Below are positions 32,443 through 35,947 of a stretch of DNA of 35,947 nucleotides, in pieces (positions within the stretch are counted from its first letter, which is position 1; each line of letters opens with the position of its first letter). This DNA comes from an uncultured Pseudomonadota bacterium (GTDB lineage Bacteria; Pseudomonadota; Alphaproteobacteria; Rs-D84). The position numbers were made by a program, and so were the translations under genes. Location of the stretch: assembly GCA_949283535.1 (NCBI GenBank), contig CASDTC010000009.1, forward strand, positions 1 through 35,947, in the 5' to 3' direction. The notes under the pieces are model-generated. The model saw only the letters and a list, made by a program, of their open reading frames with translations. It had not been told where the DNA came from and did no database searches.

Positions 32443-33476
32443 ATGTTGCATACATCAGATTTTGATTTTGAATTGCCACCTGAATTAATTGCATCACATC
32501 CATTACAGCAACGCGATGCATCGCGCATGTTGGTTGTAAATGGGGGCGATATTATGGATAAACATATCCGTGATTTTGTGGATTATCTGCGCCCTGGTGA
32601 TGTTGTTGTGTTTAATAATTCACGCGTTATTCCGGCGCGCTTTAATGCATCGGGTCATGAAATAACACTGCACACGGCGGAAAATGACAAAGTATGGTGG
32701 GGATTGTGCAAGAAATTTAATAAAATCCCAATTGACGAAATACTGACATTGGACGATGGTACGCGTGCGCGCGTTTTAGACAAGAATGACGACAGTGGAT
32801 TAAAACTGGAATTTTTATGTGATAATGTTTTCGATGTATTAAATAATGTTGGCAAAATGCCGTTGCCGCCATATATGAAACGCGATGCGGAAACCGCAGA
32901 TCGTGAACGCTATCAAACCGTATACGCCGATCCCATTGGGTCGATGGCGGCGCCAACGGCAGGATTGCACTTTACACCTGAATTGATGGATGAAATCGAA
33001 CGCCGCGGTGCAAAAATTGTAAAGATTACATTGCATGTCGGTGCAGGCACATGGATGCCGGTAAAAACAGAAAATTTAAATGAACATAAAATGCACAGTG
33101 AATGGTGCTGTATCACACCCGCCCAGGCAGACATAATAAACGCCGCCACGCGTGTAATTGCGGTTGGCACAACATCCATGCGCACACTGGAAAGTGCGGC
33201 AATGGACAACCGTTTGCGCCCTGCAAATGAACAATTCGCGCGGGTTGCACCAATTTGCCGCAGTACGGATATTTTTATCACACCGGGATATAAATTTGGT
33301 GCGGTTGATGTATTGCTGACAAACTTTCATCTGCCAAAATCTACATTGTTTATGTTGGTGTCGGCATTTGCCGGATTGGATGAAATGCGGTCTGCATACG
33401 CGCATGCCGTGGCAGAAAAATATAGATTTTTTTCGTACGGGGATTGCTGTCTGTTGTTTAAAAAGGGGAATTCTTA

Positions 33477-33477
<1 letters not shown>
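32443..33477 (+). CDS. queA: S-adenosylmethionine:tRNA ribosyltransferase-isomerase QueA
   Basis: A 344-residue enzyme that transfers and isomerises the ribosyl part of SAM to 7-aminomethyl-7-deazaguanine at tRNA position 34, making epoxyqueuosine. Family motifs are clear: the start DFDFELPPELIASHPLQQRDASRML, VVFNNSRVIPAR, GSMAAPTAGLHFTPELMDEI, HVGAGTWMPVKTEN, AVGTTSMRTLESA and LTNFHLPKSTLFMLVSAFAG. Length is typical. It overlaps the M16 peptidase gene by one base (TAATG). Confidence 0.96.

Positions 33478-35947
<2,470 letters not shown>

Overview
The window looks like a chromosomal segment of an AT-rich Gram-negative bacterium, most probably an uncultured alphaproteobacterium. The evidence is the outer-membrane machinery (BamD, several beta-barrel proteins, RlpA, lipoproteins), class A PBP, MurJ, HtpX, LepB-Rnc, Era, FabI, LigA, ComM and the QueA/Tgt pair, together with compact spacing, encoded CCA ends on all three tRNAs and many apparently leaderless promoters. 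The alphaproteobacterial assignment is inference from overall gene style; there is no rRNA in the window to confirm it. I see no prophage, insertion sequence, CRISPR array or recent large island; nearly everything is core-type housekeeping and envelope genes.

Layout. 1-360: tRNA-Lys (minus) and spacer. 358-3870 (minus): a four-gene envelope operon (COG3014-like lipoprotein, YcfL-like lipoprotein, LpoB, an exported CsgG/LpoB-like protein), preceded by a promoter and a roughly 240-nt structured RNA that ends in an intrinsic terminator (3900-4140). 4246-6027 (plus): tatD, tcdA and a small DUF378 membrane protein. 6131-6227: a small RNA candidate built as a perfect H-type pseudoknot. 6398-7413: tRNA-Asn and fabI. 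7559-10323: a stand-alone HTH protein, ligA, then copy A of a structured RNA with its own promoter and terminator and a small HTH-like protein. 10358-17441: beta-barrel protein, class A PBP, another barrel protein, comM, lepB-rnc, secG. 17485-20775: small membrane protein, bactofilin-like membrane protein, esterase-like lipoprotein, GNAT-like protein, second stand-alone HTH protein. 20829-21321: tRNA-Arg, a duplicated tRNA-Arg 3' end, tRNA-like debris and a 55-codon orphan gene. 21459-25503: secreted helical protein, htpX-tdk, autotransporter-like barrel, M23 peptidase. 25500-29153: bamD-smr (minus) divergent from murJ, then rlpA. 29252-31394: copy B of the structured RNA followed by a secreted cysteine-rich repeat protein. 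31541-35947: era, queA, an M16 metallopeptidase, tgt and the start of another gene.

Functionally the window is dominated by cell-envelope growth and assembly: peptidoglycan synthesis and its regulation (class A PBP, LpoB, MurJ, M23 peptidase, RlpA), outer-membrane assembly (BamD and four barrel proteins) and export (LepB, SecG). RNA-related genes form a second theme: rnc, era, tcdA, queA, tgt and three tRNAs.

The most interesting content is non-coding. Two dispersed copies of one RNA (9902-10074 and 29252-29422) share a 27-nt identical core, keep the same helices by compensatory changes, and both carry a strand that could pair with the 5' side of their terminators, so they look like a riboswitch-type attenuator or an sRNA family that I cannot name. 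The pseudoknot RNA and the 240-nt leader RNA are further unassigned structured RNAs. At least seven genes have a -10 element 6-7 nt before the start codon, indicating extensive leaderless translation.
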